A DNA stretch of 64,000 nucleotides from Janthinobacterium sp. J1-1 (GTDB lineage: Bacteria > Pseudomonadota > Gammaproteobacteria > Burkholderiales > Burkholderiaceae_D). This document shows, in pieces, positions 46,211 to 56,105 of the stretch. How positions within the stretch are numbered: the stretch's first letter is position 1; the number at the start of each line of letters is the position of its first letter. The position numbers and the translations under genes are program-made. Where the stretch lies: NCBI RefSeq assembly GCF_030944405.1, contig NZ_CP132339.1, forward strand, positions 2,666,001 through 2,730,000, written 5' to 3'. The notes under the pieces are model-generated. The model was not told where the DNA came from, ran no database searches, and saw only the letters and a list, made by a program, of their open reading frames with translations.

Positions 46211-48781
46211 TTACGCTTCGGCCACGCGTTTGGCGATATGCGCCAGCGCTTCTTCCACCTGGTCGATCAGGATCAGGCACAGGTCGCCTTCGCCCAAGCG
46301 CGCCAGGGCCGTATCGATGGCCACGAACTCGCCGTTGATTTCATCGATATGGCTGGTGCGCCTGGCGCCGTCGAGACCCTGGCGCAGCAGGGCCACCACT
46401 TCGCCGTCGGCGCGGCCGCGCTGGCATTGATCCTGGTACAGCAGCACGTCGTCGAACGCGGCGCCGAGGATTTCCGTCTGCTGGCGGATGTCTTCGTCGC
46501 GGCGGTCGCCGGCGCCGCTGATCACCACCGAGCGGCGCTTGGCCGGCATGCTTTCCACCGCCTGCACCAGCGCCAGGATGGCGTCCGGGTTATGGCCGTA
46601 GTCGGCGATCAGGGTCGCACCCTTGTAGTCGAACACATTGAAGCGGCCCGGCGCATTGTCGGCTTCGTTGGCAAAGGTTTTCAGGCCCAGCGCGATGGTG
46701 GTCCAGTCCAGGCCGACGGCCCAGGCGGCGGCCACCGAGGCCATGGCGTTTTCCACCTGGAAGCCGATCGCACCGTTGCGCGTGATCGGCACTTGCAACA
46801 GTGCAATTTCATGGCGCGCCTTGCCTTGCGCCGCCACCAGCTTGCCGTCTTCCACGTAGACCACGCGGTTGCCCTGGGCGCGGTGGGTGGCCATCACGGG
46901 ATGCGATTTGTCGGCCGCAAAGAAGGTCACGCTGCCGCTGCAGTTCTTCGCCATGCGCACCACCGCCGGATCGGTTGCATTGAGCACCGCCACGCCGCTG
47001 TCGGCCACGTTCTGCACGATCACGCGTTTCAATACCGCCAGGTCTTCCACGGTGGTGATGTAGTTCAGGCCCAGGTGGTCGCCGGCGCCGATATTGGTCA
47101 CCACGGCCACCTGGCAGCGGTCGAAGGCCAGGCCTTCGCGCAGCATGCCGCCGCGCGCTGTTTCGAACACGGCCGCATCGACGTCCGGGTGCAGCAGCAC
47201 ATTGCGCGCGCTGCGCGGGCCGCTGCAGTCGCCGCTGTCGATCTGGCGTCCTTCGATGTAGACGCCGTCGGTATTGGTCATGCCGGTGCGCAGGCCCGAC
47301 GCCGTCAACAGATGGGCGATCAGGCGCACGGTGGTGGTCTTGCCGTTGGTGCCGGTCACTGCCACCACGGGAATACGACCGTCGTCGCCGTCGGCGAACA
47401 TGGCGGCGATGATCGCCTCGCCGACCGGACGCGGCCTGCCGAACGAGGGCGCCAGGTGCATGCGCAGGCCCGGCGCGGCGTTCACTTCGACGATGCCTGC
47501 ATTCTGTTCTTCCAGCGGTTTCAGCACGCTGTCGGCGACCACGTCGACGCCGCAGATATCCAGCCCCACCATGTGCGCGGCGGCGACGGCGCGCGCCGCC
47601 ACTTCCGGATGCACGTCGATGGTGACGTCGGTGGCCGAGCCGCCCGTCGACAGGTTGGCGTTATTGCGCAGGATCACGCGCTGGCCCACCGGCGGCACCG
47701 AGTCGGCCACATAGCCCTGCTTGGACAGGCTGGCCAGGGCGATATCGTCGAAGCGGATCTTCGTCAGCGAGGTGGCGTGGCCACTGCCGCGGCGCGGATC
47801 GAGGTTGACCTGGTCGACCAGTTCGCGCACCGTGTGGCGGCCATCGCCGACCACTTGCGGCGGGTCGCGGCGCGCCGCCGCCACCATTTTGTTACCGATC
47901 ACCAGCAGGCGGTAATCGTGGCCCGGCAAGTAGCGTTCGACCAGGATATCGTCGCGAAATTCCTGCGCCGCGATAAAGCCGGCCGTCAGCTGTTCGCGCG
48001 TGGTGACATTGACGGTGACGCCCTTGCCCTGGTTGCCGTCCTTCGGTTTGACGACCACCGGCAGGCCGATCTCGCAGGCGGCGGCCCAGGCGTCGTCGGC
48101 GTCGAGCACCACGCGGCCTTGCGGCACCGGCACGCCGGCCGAGTCCAGCAGCTTTTTGGTCAGTTCCTTGTCCTGCGCGATCGCTTCGGCAATTGCGCTG
48201 GTGCCGTCCATTTCGGCGGCCTGGATCTTGCGTTGTTTGCTGCCCCAGCCAAACGTGACCAGGCTGCCTTCGGTCAGGCGGCGAAACGGAATATTGCGGG
48301 CCAGCGCCGCGTTGACGATGGCGCCGGTCGACGGCCCCAGGCGCACGTCTTCATCGAGTTCCTGCAGCTGCAGCAGGGCGCCGGCAACGTCGAAAGGCCG
48401 GTCTTCCAGCGCGGCCAGGCACAGCTGCTGCGCCAGTTCCAGCGCCAGGCGGCCGACCGCTTCTTCCGAATATTCGACCACCACCTGGAAGATGCCCGTT
48501 TCCAGGGTCGGCGTGGTGCGGCTGAAGGTGACCGGGCAGCCGGCTTGCGCCTGCAGGCCCAGCGCCACCAGTTCGAGCACCTGCGCCATCGGCGCGGCGT
48601 TGTAGTTGCCCAGCGGTTGCAGCGGGCTCAGATGCGGAAAGATATTGCGCAGGCGCGCTTCGAATCCAGGCAGCTGGGCGATGTCGAGTTCCTGCGTAGT
48701 GCAGGAAACGATGGCTTCCACGGCGGTGTCGTGGCTCCAGAGGTTGGGGCCACGCAGGGCCCGTACGCGAGATACTTCCAT
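46211..48781 (-). CDS. cphA: Cyanophycin synthetase CphA
   Basis: Polymerises Asp and Arg into cyanophycin with ATP. The 856-residue product has the N-terminal primer domain (VSRVRALRGPNLWSH), an ATP-grasp domain (PVVVKPKDGNQGKGVTVNV, VEVNAAPGLRMH) and a Mur-ligase-like domain with an intact P-loop (VTGTNGKTTTVRL) and GDRRDEDI near the end. Both active sites needed for Asp and Arg addition are thus present. ATG 48781 is chosen; upstream starts add residues outside the family. It lies 79 bases behind the second synthetase gene. Confidence 0.95.
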   Translation of the reverse strand: MEVSRVRALRGPNLWSHDTAVEAIVSCTTQELDIAQLPGFEARLRNIFPHLSPLQPLGNYNAAPMAQVLELVALGLQAQAGCPVTFSRTTPTLETGIFQVVVEYSEEAVGRLALELAQQLCLAALEDRPFDVAGALLQLQELDEDVRLGPSTGAIVNAALARNIPFRRLTEGSLVTFGWGSKQRKIQAAEMDGTSAIAEAIAQDKELTKKLLDSAGVPVPQGRVVLDADDAWAAACEIGLPVVVKPKDGNQGKGVTVNVTTREQLTAGFIAAQEFRDDILVERYLPGHDYRLLVIGNKMVAAARRDPPQVVGDGRHTVRELVDQVNLDPRRGSGHATSLTKIRFDDIALASLSKQGYVADSVPPVGQRVILRNNANLSTGGSATDVTIDVHPEVAARAVAAAHMVGLDICGVDVVADSVLKPLEEQNAGIVEVNAAPGLRMHLAPSFGRPRPVGEAIIAAMFADGDDGRIPVVAVTGTNGKTTTVRLIAHLLTASGLRTGMTNTDGVYIEGRQIDSGDCSGPRSARNVLLHPDVDAAVFETARGGMLREGLAFDRCQVAVVTNIGAGDHLGLNYITTVEDLAVLKRVIVQNVADSGVAVLNATDPAVVRMAKNCSGSVTFFAADKSHPVMATHRAQGNRVVYVEDGKLVAAQGKARHEIALLQVPITRNGAIGFQVENAMASVAAAWAVGLDWTTIALGLKTFANEADNAPGRFNVFDYKGATLIADYGHNPDAILALVQAVESMPAKRRSVVISGAGDRRDEDIRQQTEILGAAFDDVLLYQDQCQRGRADGEVVALLRQGLDGARRTSHIDEINGEFVAIDTALARLGEGDLCLILIDQVEEALAHIAKRVAEA

Positions 48782-48860
48782 AATTAACCGTATTCCTTGT
48801 GTTCTTGTGGGCCCGGCTTGCGCCGGGCTTGTTCTGTGCCTTGCCGGGTTTGGCAACCGT

Positions 48861-51038
48861 TCAGTTGCCGATGCTGCCCGGCGCCGCGTCAAACGTGCGC
48901 AATCCCGCGCAGATCAGGTCGGTGGACAGTTCCAGCGACCAGGCCGCGGCGACGGCCGCCAGCACGCTGTCGACGTTGCCGGCGGTGGCCGGTTTCAGCA
49001 GGTCCAGGCACAGCAGCACGGTTTCGATGCCGCCCTCGGCCAGCACGATATGGTTGCCGCGCACGAACGCGGCGCGTTTTCCTTCGGCCAGGTGGGCGGC
49101 GATGCCGGGCAAATCACCATCCTGGGCGTACAGGGTCACGCTGCCGTCGCACAGTGCGGCCATTTCCAGCACCAGTGGTTCGGCGGCGTTCAGCACCGCC
49201 ACGCCGGTCGGCAGCACCACGTCGACCTGGCTGCGCACGGCCTTGTACAGGCCGACCTCGTCGAGCACGTCGAAATCCTTGATGTCATCGAGGCTGCCGG
49301 TGTCGGTGACGATGCCGATCTGGCAGCGGTCGTACGCCAGGCCTTCGGCCAGGATCATGCGCGGATTGCTTTCGAACAGGGCCGTCTGCACGGTGCGGTT
49401 GAGCAGCAGGCGCTGGCCCGCGTCCCAGTTCACGCAATTGGTGCTGACCACGCGGCGCTGGTCGAGGAACATGCCTTCGCCGCAGACGGCGCCGGTATGC
49501 AGGCCGGACAGGTTGAGCAGTTTGCACAGCATGCGCACGATCAGGCTGGCGCCGCGCGTGCCGGTCACGCCGATCAGCGGAATGCGGCCCGTTTCGCCAG
49601 GTTCGAACAGATGCTCGACGATCGCCGCGCCGACCGCGCGCGGCTTGCCGACACCCGGCTTGATATGGGCCAGCAGGCCCGGGCTGGCATTGACTTCGAT
49701 GATGGCGCCGCGCTGTTCTTCGAGCGGACGCGTGATGTCTTTCGCCACCAGGTCGATGCCGGCGATATCGAGGCCGACCACGCGCGCGGCCAGCAGCACC
49801 GCATGCGCCACCGATGGGTGGACGTCGTCGGTCACGTCGATGGCGACATTGCCGTTCGGCTGGATCAGCACTTTCTGGCCCGCTTGCGGCACGGAATCGG
49901 CCGTCATGCCCTGGCGCCGCAGTTCCAGCACGATCTCGCCCGATTCATGCGGCCGGACAGTGCCGAGCGGGAAATCTTCGCCTTCGCCGCGGCGCGGATC
50001 GGTATTGATCTGCGTGTTGACCAGTTGCAGGATGGTGGAGGCGCCATCGCCATCGACCCACAGCGATTCGCCCTTGGCGGCGGCGACCAGCTTGTTGCCG
50101 ACCACCAGCAAGCGGTGTTCGTCGCCGGTAATGAAGCTTTCGACGATCACGGCCGAGCTGTCGCTTTGCGTGGCGGCCAGTTCATACGCGGCCTTCACGT
50201 CGCTTTCGGTCATCAGGTTCAGCGACACGCCGCGGCCATGGTTGCCGTCATACGGCTTGACCACCACCGGCACGCCGATATCCTGCGCTTCTTCCCATGC
50301 CGCTTCGGCGCTGCGCACCAGGCTGCCTTCGGGCACGGGCACGCCGCACGACTTGAGCAGCGACTTGGTCAGATCCTTGTCGCTGGCGATGCCTTCGGCG
50401 ATCGCGCTGGTGCGGTCGGTTTCGGCGGTCCAGATGCGGCGCTGCGCGGCGCCATGGCCCAGTTGCACCAGGTTGCCGTCGTTCAGGCGCAGCGACGGGA
50501 TGCGGCGCTCGGTGGCGGCGTCGACGATATTGGCCGTGCTCGGGCCCAGGCAGCGCGCATCGACCATCTCGCGCAGCGGCGCCAGCGCCGCTTCCAGGTC
50601 GAATGAGGTGTCGTTGATGGCGGCCATCAGCATGTCGCGGGCGGTTTCCAGGCAGGCGCGGCCGACCTGTTCCTCGCGCGTGCGGAAAGCCATTTTATAG
50701 ACGCCGCGCTGGCTGGTCGAACGCGTCTGGCCGAAGCCGGTGCGCATGCCGGCCAGGTTTTGCAGTTCCAGCACCACGTGCTCGAGGATGTGGGCCGACC
50801 AGGTGCCTTCGCGCAGGCGCTCGAAAAAGCCGCCCCGCTCGCCGACGCCGCAGCGGTGCTCGATCATGCCGGGCAGCCATGCAACGAGCCGCTCATACAG
50901 GCCGGGCAGGGTGTTGGAGGGGTAATCTTCCAGTTCGCCGATATCGACCCAGGCCTCGATCACCGGACGGTAGGTCCAGATGTTGGGGCCGCGCAGATGG
51001 GTGACGCGGACAAATTCGATGTTCTTCTTCTTGATCAT
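48861..51038 (-). CDS. Second cyanophycin synthetase, CphA2-like with degenerate Mur-ligase site
   Basis: The 725-residue protein has the same primer and ATP-grasp domains (RVTHLRGPNIWTYRP; PVVVKPYDGNHGRGVSLNL; IIEVNASPGLLAH). The Mur-ligase-like domain is shorter and its P-loop reads GVTGTRGASLIVRML, so the GKT/S needed to bind ATP is missing. This is the hallmark of CphA2-type enzymes, which polymerise beta-Asp-Arg dipeptides with the ATP-grasp site only. Family assignment inferred from these motifs. It is the first gene of the cph unit. Confidence 0.9.
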   Translation of the reverse strand: MIKKKNIEFVRVTHLRGPNIWTYRPVIEAWVDIGELEDYPSNTLPGLYERLVAWLPGMIEHRCGVGERGGFFERLREGTWSAHILEHVVLELQNLAGMRTGFGQTRSTSQRGVYKMAFRTREEQVGRACLETARDMLMAAINDTSFDLEAALAPLREMVDARCLGPSTANIVDAATERRIPSLRLNDGNLVQLGHGAAQRRIWTAETDRTSAIAEGIASDKDLTKSLLKSCGVPVPEGSLVRSAEAAWEEAQDIGVPVVVKPYDGNHGRGVSLNLMTESDVKAAYELAATQSDSSAVIVESFITGDEHRLLVVGNKLVAAAKGESLWVDGDGASTILQLVNTQINTDPRRGEGEDFPLGTVRPHESGEIVLELRRQGMTADSVPQAGQKVLIQPNGNVAIDVTDDVHPSVAHAVLLAARVVGLDIAGIDLVAKDITRPLEEQRGAIIEVNASPGLLAHIKPGVGKPRAVGAAIVEHLFEPGETGRIPLIGVTGTRGASLIVRMLCKLLNLSGLHTGAVCGEGMFLDQRRVVSTNCVNWDAGQRLLLNRTVQTALFESNPRMILAEGLAYDRCQIGIVTDTGSLDDIKDFDVLDEVGLYKAVRSQVDVVLPTGVAVLNAAEPLVLEMAALCDGSVTLYAQDGDLPGIAAHLAEGKRAAFVRGNHIVLAEGGIETVLLCLDLLKPATAGNVDSVLAAVAAAWSLELSTDLICAGLRTFDAAPGSIGN

Positions 51039-51518
51039 GTAAGTGGTTTCTTGATAACAAGCCAGGCGTCTGGGCGCCAGATACTTTAGGTGGCTCTACA
51101 GAGACTTTTCAGGCTCGTGCTTGGTTCTTTATCCCGGGTATGCGCAGTGTGCCACTTTTAGGGGGCTCTTGTCGCGTTTGCTTCTACTATTCTGCTGGAG
51201 TTACGTTTCTAATTGTTACCAATCGTTGCCTTGAATGCTACTTTCCCCCTGCCTTGCCCCGCAACTTGCAGCATTTGCGCAACGGCGTGTTGTTGTATAC
51301 TTCAGCCTGGCGTTGCAAAAGCGCAGCATCCACCTGGCCCTTCCTGATCAGTTTAGTCATCCATGCCTTACCTGCAGGCATCCATTCGATACAATACAGG
51401 AAATTGCCACTGGTATATCTGGCGGCCGCCGTCCCGCTGCACACCCCAGGATAGGCAGCGTCCATCCCCCCAAATCCGCCCTTCGAGGGCCAGGCCATGA
51501 GCCGGAGCATGCTTTACG
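51039..51518. promoter_or_regulatory. Divergent promoter region of the cyanophycin locus
   Basis: The 480 bases between the divergent synthetase and ABC genes hold no supportable gene. A TATACT hexamer at 51296-51301 with TTGCGC 15 bases upstream is a possible promoter towards the ABC gene; the spacing is short. No riboswitch recognised. Confidence 0.35.
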
Positions 51519-53792
51519 ATGACAACTGAACTGATAGTTCCTGCAGTACCCACCCCCGCCACCGCGCTGCCTGACCACTGGCTGGCGCAGGTGGAAAAGA
51601 ACCTGCTTACCGGGGAGAACGTTTTAAGTAGCGTGGAGGTTGACCTCGACGCGCGATTACGTTTCACAAAAGGCATAATCGTTGTCACCGAGAAGCGCCT
51701 GCTGGCGCGCGCGCCCGGCGAAACCGAGTGGAAACACTGGTCGTACCGCCCCGGCCTGCGCCTGGCGCACCACGATCACGCCGGCGTCGGCCACCTGGAA
51801 CTGTTCGACGACCATGGCCGCCTGGCGTCGTGGCGCTTCACGCTGGGCCAGAACCTGCACGCCATCCGCGTGCTGGAACAGTTCGTCGAGCGCCTCGACA
51901 GCCACCTGACGGGCCAGCCCATTCTGGCAGCCGAGCAGGAAGTGTGCCCCAGCTGCAAGGCGCCGTTGGCGCCGGACCAGGAAGAATGCCCGATCTGCGC
52001 CAAGGTGCTGCATACGCCGCCGTCGACCTGGACCCTGTTCCGCCTGTGGCGCTTCGCCCACCCTTACCGTGGCCAGCTGGCGCTCGGTTTCCTGCTGATG
52101 CTGCTGAGCACCGCCGCGCACATGATTCCGCCCTACCTGACGGCGCCGCTGATGGACAATGTGCTGATCCCGTACCAGAACGGGCAGCAGATCGACCCCT
52201 GGCTGGTGGTGTATTACATGGGCGGCCTGCTCGGTTCGGCCCTGCTGGCCTGGCTGCTGGGCTGGGGCAAGACCTATGTGCTGGCGCTGGTGTCCGAGCG
52301 CATGGGCGCCGACCTGCGTTCGGCCACCTATGAACACCTGATGAAGTTGTCCCTCGAATTCTTCGGCGGCAAGCGCACCGGCGACCTGATGGCGCGCATC
52401 GGCAGCGGCAGCGACCGCATCTGCGTGTTCCTGTCGCTGCATCTGCTGGACTTCGCGTCCGACGTGCTGATGATCATCATGACCGGCGCCATCCTGTGGT
52501 CGATGAACCCGTGGCTGGCCATCATGACCCTGGCGCCGCTGCCGTTCATCGCCTGGATGATCCACCTGGTGCGCGACCGCCTGCGCACCGGCTTTGAAAA
52601 GATCGACCGCGTGTGGAGCGAAGTGACCAATGTGCTGGCCGATACCATTCCCGGCATCCGCGTGGTGAAGGCGTTTGCCCAGGAACACCGCGAAGCGGCG
52701 CGCTTTCGCGACGCCAATGCGCACAACCTGGCCGTCAATGACAAACTGAACAAGGTGTGGTCGCTGTTTTCGCCGACGGTGTCGTTCCTGACCGAAATGG
52801 GCTTGCTGGTGATCTGGTGCTTCGGCATCTGGCAATTGTCGCGCGGCGAAATCACCGTCGGCGTGCTGACCGCCTTTATCGCCTACAGCACCCGCTTCTA
52901 CGGCCGCCTCGATTCCATGAGCCGCATCGTGTCGGTGACGCAAAAGTCGGCCTCGGCCGCCAAGCGCATCTTCGACATCCTCGACCATGTATCGAGCGTG
53001 CCCGAGCCTGCCCAACCGGTCAAGCTGGACAAGATCGAAGGCCGGATCGACCTGCGCGAAGTCGGTTTTCGCTACGGCAACCGGGCCGTCAACCGCGGCA
53101 TCACCCTGAACATCAAGGCCGGCGAAATGATCGGCCTGGTCGGCCACAGCGGTTCGGGCAAAAGCACCCTGGTCAACCTGATCTGCCGTTTCTACGATGT
53201 GTCGGAAGGTGCGATCCTGCTCGACGGCGTCGATATCCGCTCGTTCGCCGTCTCCGACTATCGCCGCAATATCGGCCTGGTGCTGCAGGAGCCGTTCCTG
53301 TTCTTCGGCACCATCGCCGAGAACATCGCCTATGGCAAGCCGCATGCCACGCGCCAGGACATCATCGCCGCCGCGCGCGCCGCGCATGCCCACGAATTCA
53401 TCCTGCGCCTGCCGCAGGGCTACGATTCGATGGTTGGCGAACGGGGCCAGGGCCTGTCGGGCGGCGAGCGCCAGCGCATCTCGATCGCGCGCGCCCTGTT
53501 GATCGATCCGCGCATCCTGATCATGGATGAGGCCACCTCGTCGGTCGACTCGGAAACCGAGAAGGAAATCCAGAAGGCGCTCGACAACCTGGTGCAGGGC
53601 CGCACCACGATCGCGATCGCGCACCGGTTGTCGACCCTGCACCGCGCCGACCGCCTGGTGGTGCTCGACCGCGGCCAGGTGGTGGAAGTGGGCAGCCATG
53701 ACGAACTGATGGCGAAAGAGGGCGCGTATTACCGCCTGTATGAAGCGCAGGCGCGCAACGCCGCCGAAATGGTATTGGAAGAGAAGGAATAA
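51519..53792 (+). CDS. Cyanophycin-locus ABC transporter, fused permease and ATPase
   Basis: The 757-residue protein has an unusual N-terminal part (about 1-150): a PH-like beta domain, then a zinc ribbon with CPSCKAPLAPDQEECPIC (near 143-160). A six-helix exporter domain (about 180-480) and an ATPase domain follow: GHSGSGKSTL, LSGGERQRISIARAL, ILIMDEATSSVD. The same protein is recurrently found beside cphA in betaproteobacteria and is named after that link; its substrate is not known. Starts divergent from the synthetases, with DUF1854 gene two bases behind. Confidence 0.88.
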   Translation: MTTELIVPAVPTPATALPDHWLAQVEKNLLTGENVLSSVEVDLDARLRFTKGIIVVTEKRLLARAPGETEWKHWSYRPGLRLAHHDHAGVGHLELFDDHGRLASWRFTLGQNLHAIRVLEQFVERLDSHLTGQPILAAEQEVCPSCKAPLAPDQEECPICAKVLHTPPSTWTLFRLWRFAHPYRGQLALGFLLMLLSTAAHMIPPYLTAPLMDNVLIPYQNGQQIDPWLVVYYMGGLLGSALLAWLLGWGKTYVLALVSERMGADLRSATYEHLMKLSLEFFGGKRTGDLMARIGSGSDRICVFLSLHLLDFASDVLMIIMTGAILWSMNPWLAIMTLAPLPFIAWMIHLVRDRLRTGFEKIDRVWSEVTNVLADTIPGIRVVKAFAQEHREAARFRDANAHNLAVNDKLNKVWSLFSPTVSFLTEMGLLVIWCFGIWQLSRGEITVGVLTAFIAYSTRFYGRLDSMSRIVSVTQKSASAAKRIFDILDHVSSVPEPAQPVKLDKIEGRIDLREVGFRYGNRAVNRGITLNIKAGEMIGLVGHSGSGKSTLVNLICRFYDVSEGAILLDGVDIRSFAVSDYRRNIGLVLQEPFLFFGTIAENIAYGKPHATRQDIIAAARAAHAHEFILRLPQGYDSMVGERGQGLSGGERQRISIARALLIDPRILIMDEATSSVDSETEKEIQKALDNLVQGRTTIAIAHRLSTLHRADRLVVLDRGQVVEVGSHDELMAKEGAYYRLYEAQARNAAEMVLEEKE

Positions 53793-53794
53793 AC

Positions 53795-54265
53795 ATGGCC
53801 AGCACGACTTTTACCCTGCGCCGCGACCCGTATGGCAAGCTGGTGATGACCGCCGAAGACGGCCAGCAGCATGTCGGCGTGGCGCCGGTGCGCGCGTTTC
53901 CGATCCAGGCGCCCGACGAAGGCATTTCACTGGTGCAGGGCGACGGCAAGGAAGTGGCGTGGATCGATCATCTCGACGAGCTGCCCGAACCGCAGCGCGG
54001 CTTGCTGAAGGAGGAACTGGAAGGGCGCGAATTCATGCCCGAAATCGCGCGCGTGAAAAGCGTGTCGAGCTTTGCCACGCCGTGCACCTGGTTTGTCGAT
54101 ACGGACCGCGGCGAAACCGAGTTCGTGCTCAAGGGCGAAGAGGATATCCGCCGCATCGGCGCCACCTCGCTGCTGATCGCCGACAACCACGGGATACAAT
54201 TTTTGATCCGCGACATGTTCACCATCGACAAGCACACGAGAAAAATCCTCGACCGTTTTCTGTAA
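53795..54265 (+). CDS. Cyanophycin-locus DUF1854 protein
   Basis: The 156-residue protein (FTLRRDPYGKLVMTAEDG, VRAFPIQAPDEGISLV, ADNHGIQFLIRDMFTIDKHTRK) matches the DUF1854 family often paired with the preceding ABC transporter at cphA loci. No catalytic motif is seen. Two-base gap to the ABC gene shows cotranscription; a terminator follows 15 bases after the stop. Confidence 0.88.
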   Translation: MASTTFTLRRDPYGKLVMTAEDGQQHVGVAPVRAFPIQAPDEGISLVQGDGKEVAWIDHLDELPEPQRGLLKEELEGREFMPEIARVKSVSSFATPCTWFVDTDRGETEFVLKGEEDIRRIGATSLLIADNHGIQFLIRDMFTIDKHTRKILDRFL

Positions 54266-54280
54266 GGCGATGTTACAGAC

Positions 54281-54320
54281 AAAAATGGCGCCTTGTATAT
54301 GGATACAAGGCGCCATTTTT
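54281..54320. terminator. Bidirectional rho-independent terminator
   Basis: A perfect 18-bp stem (54281-54298 with 54303-54320) around the loop ATGG, starting with five A and ending with five T, so it serves both the DUF1854 gene and the convergent gene at 54352. Confidence 0.93.
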
Positions 54321-54351
54321 ACGACCATGTCATCCTGAGAGAGAGCCTTTT

Positions 54352-54959
54352 TTATCGTGTCTTGTTGGCCTCATGGACCTTGTGAACCGATACCGTCAGC
54401 TTTTTCATGCAGGCCAGCATGGCGTCATAATCTTCATCCGACAGTTTTTCCGAAAACTGGATGGTATTCTGGCTGCGCTGGTTCGGGTATTCAATGGACA
54501 ACTGCGTTTCCTCGCCATTGATCAGATTCCATAACTGCCGGGTAGCCGGTACCAGATCGGCCGTGCCATGGAGCTGCCCGGGCTTGCTGGACGCCTCGAT
54601 GTTCCGCATGCGCAGTACTTCGGCGTCATCCTTTTTCTTGATCCAGAATCCGGTAGGGCGGGGTAATTTTTTTTGTGCTCCTGCCTGTTTTGCATTGTCA
54701 GGCGGCGTGGTCGGTGCACCTGCATTGACGTGGCCCAGCAGCGTCGAGGCTGCGACATAGAACTGGAAATTATATGTTTCAAGTTTCTTGTTGATGATCA
54801 CTGCGGTGATGGCATCCACTCCGCAGATGTCATTGCCGTTCGCATCGATTTCCACGAGGGGCGCAGCAAGCTGTAGATGGGCGTGGAGACGGTTTGCGCG
54901 AATGCCGGCATCGACAGACCGAATGCCAGGGCGATACTGGCGCTTTGAAATAGATTCAT
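54352..54959 (-). pseudogene. Periplasmic hypothetical protein, frameshifted
   Basis: ATG 54959 opens a signal peptide (NLFQSASIALAFGLSMPAFA, cleavage before QT), but the frame leads into a short dead end. The other frame carries the rest of the protein (LAAPLVEIDANGNDICGVD to KVHEANKTR, ending 54352). The two join near 54865 within AGCTTGCTGCG with a one-base shift. It is either a recent mutation or a sequencing error. No family recognised. Confidence 0.65.
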
Positions 54960-55151
54960 TATTTTCCGTGAGATAAATGGCGGACCGGGCGGTCCGCATT
55001 CATGATACGCAAGCTTTACCGAAAAGCAACCTTGGCAAAGTGCGCAATGTGTGACCATGACAGCAGGCGAGAAGTCCCTTGTCATTTTTCTCGGCGCGTA
55101 CCTTGTATTTTGTCTCATTCAACCTATTCTGATGTCTTGAAGGAGACGATC

Positions 55152-55634
55152 ATGGCACATCCCAAGCAAACAGATCATTCACTGGCAGCCAGACAAGCGC
55201 GGGTTCTGTATGAAGGCACGGCGCCGCATGGCGGTGATCCGCACGAACGCATTGCGCTGATACGCCAGGGCATCCCGGCGGCGACCATCGGCCGCTTGTC
55301 GGCGCGCATGGGCATGAGCAAGGAGCTCCTGCTGTCCAGCCTGGGGCTGTCGCGCGCCACCATCAGCCGCAAGGAAAAAGACGCCGGCCTGCTGTCGAAA
55401 GACGAGTCGGAGCGGGTGCTCGGCATCGAGACGCTGATCGGCTCGGTGCAGGCAATGGTCGAGCGCTCCGGCGATCCGGCCGGCTTTGACGCCGCGCGCT
55501 GGCTGTCTGACTGGCTGAGCAAGCCCCTGCCCGCGCTGGCCGGCGCCACGCCCGCCAGTTACATGGATACCTTCGAGGGGCAAAAAATGGTGGGCGCCTT
55601 GCTGGCCATGAGCGAAAGCGGAGCTTACGCATGA
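55152..55634 (+). CDS. Antitoxin of RES/Xre type (ParS/MbcA-like)
   Basis: The 160-residue protein has a central Xre-like helix-turn-helix (LSARMGMSKELLLSSLGLSRATISRKEK) and the C-terminal toxin-binding domain (FDAARWLSDWLSKPLPALAG, M-D-T-F-E-G). ATG 55152 follows AAGGAGACG. It overlaps the RES toxin gene by four bases (ATGA), the normal arrangement with the antitoxin first. The protein probably represses its own promoter in 55000-55150. Confidence 0.93.
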   Translation: MAHPKQTDHSLAARQARVLYEGTAPHGGDPHERIALIRQGIPAATIGRLSARMGMSKELLLSSLGLSRATISRKEKDAGLLSKDESERVLGIETLIGSVQAMVERSGDPAGFDAARWLSDWLSKPLPALAGATPASYMDTFEGQKMVGALLAMSESGAYA

Positions 55635-56101
55635 GTTTGCTCTGGCGTATCGCCGCCGATACGCCAGGCTATGCCGCCGATGACCTGAGCGGCATCGGTG
55701 CCAAGCTTACGGGCGGGCGCTGGAACAGCAAGGGCGTGCCGGTCGTGTATTGCTCCACCAGCATTGCGCTGGCGACCCTGGAAACCGTGCACTACCTGCG
55801 CGCCGGCACGCTCCCTTTCAATCGCTTTCTGGTGCGCATCGAGGTACCGGAAGCGGTATGGCAGGCGCGCCAGCTGCTCGATCCCGTGCCGGGCGGCTGG
55901 GACGCCATCCCCGCCAGCATGTCTGCCAGCCGGGCTGGCGATGGCTGGTGCGCGGCAGGCAGGACCGCTCTGCTGGTGGTACCTTCCGTGATCGTGCCCG
56001 ACGAATGCAATGTGCTGATCAATCCGCGTCATCCTGACGCGACGGCGATCACTGCCAGCACCGTGCGGCGCTGGCAGTACGATCCGCGCTTCTTTGCTTG
56101 A
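55631..56101 (+). CDS. RES-domain toxin
   Basis: The 156-residue protein is of the RES family, toxins that degrade NAD+ (or in some cases modify proteins with it). Family blocks are LWRIAAD (Arg), LTGGRWNSKGVPVVYCSTS, LATLETVHYL (Glu) and the C-terminal INPRHPD. It appears full length and unbroken. Confidence 0.93.
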   Translation: MSLLWRIAADTPGYAADDLSGIGAKLTGGRWNSKGVPVVYCSTSIALATLETVHYLRAGTLPFNRFLVRIEVPEAVWQARQLLDPVPGGWDAIPASMSASRAGDGWCAAGRTALLVVPSVIVPDECNVLINPRHPDATAITASTVRRWQYDPRFFA

Positions 56102-56105
56102 ACGC

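Noticed and set aside
46091..50606. Plus-strand frames of 898 and 666 codons opposite the cyanophycin synthetase genes
   Set aside because: Low-complexity His/Arg/Ala/Gln composition typical of antisense frames; the minus strand has clear ATP-grasp and Mur-ligase motifs.
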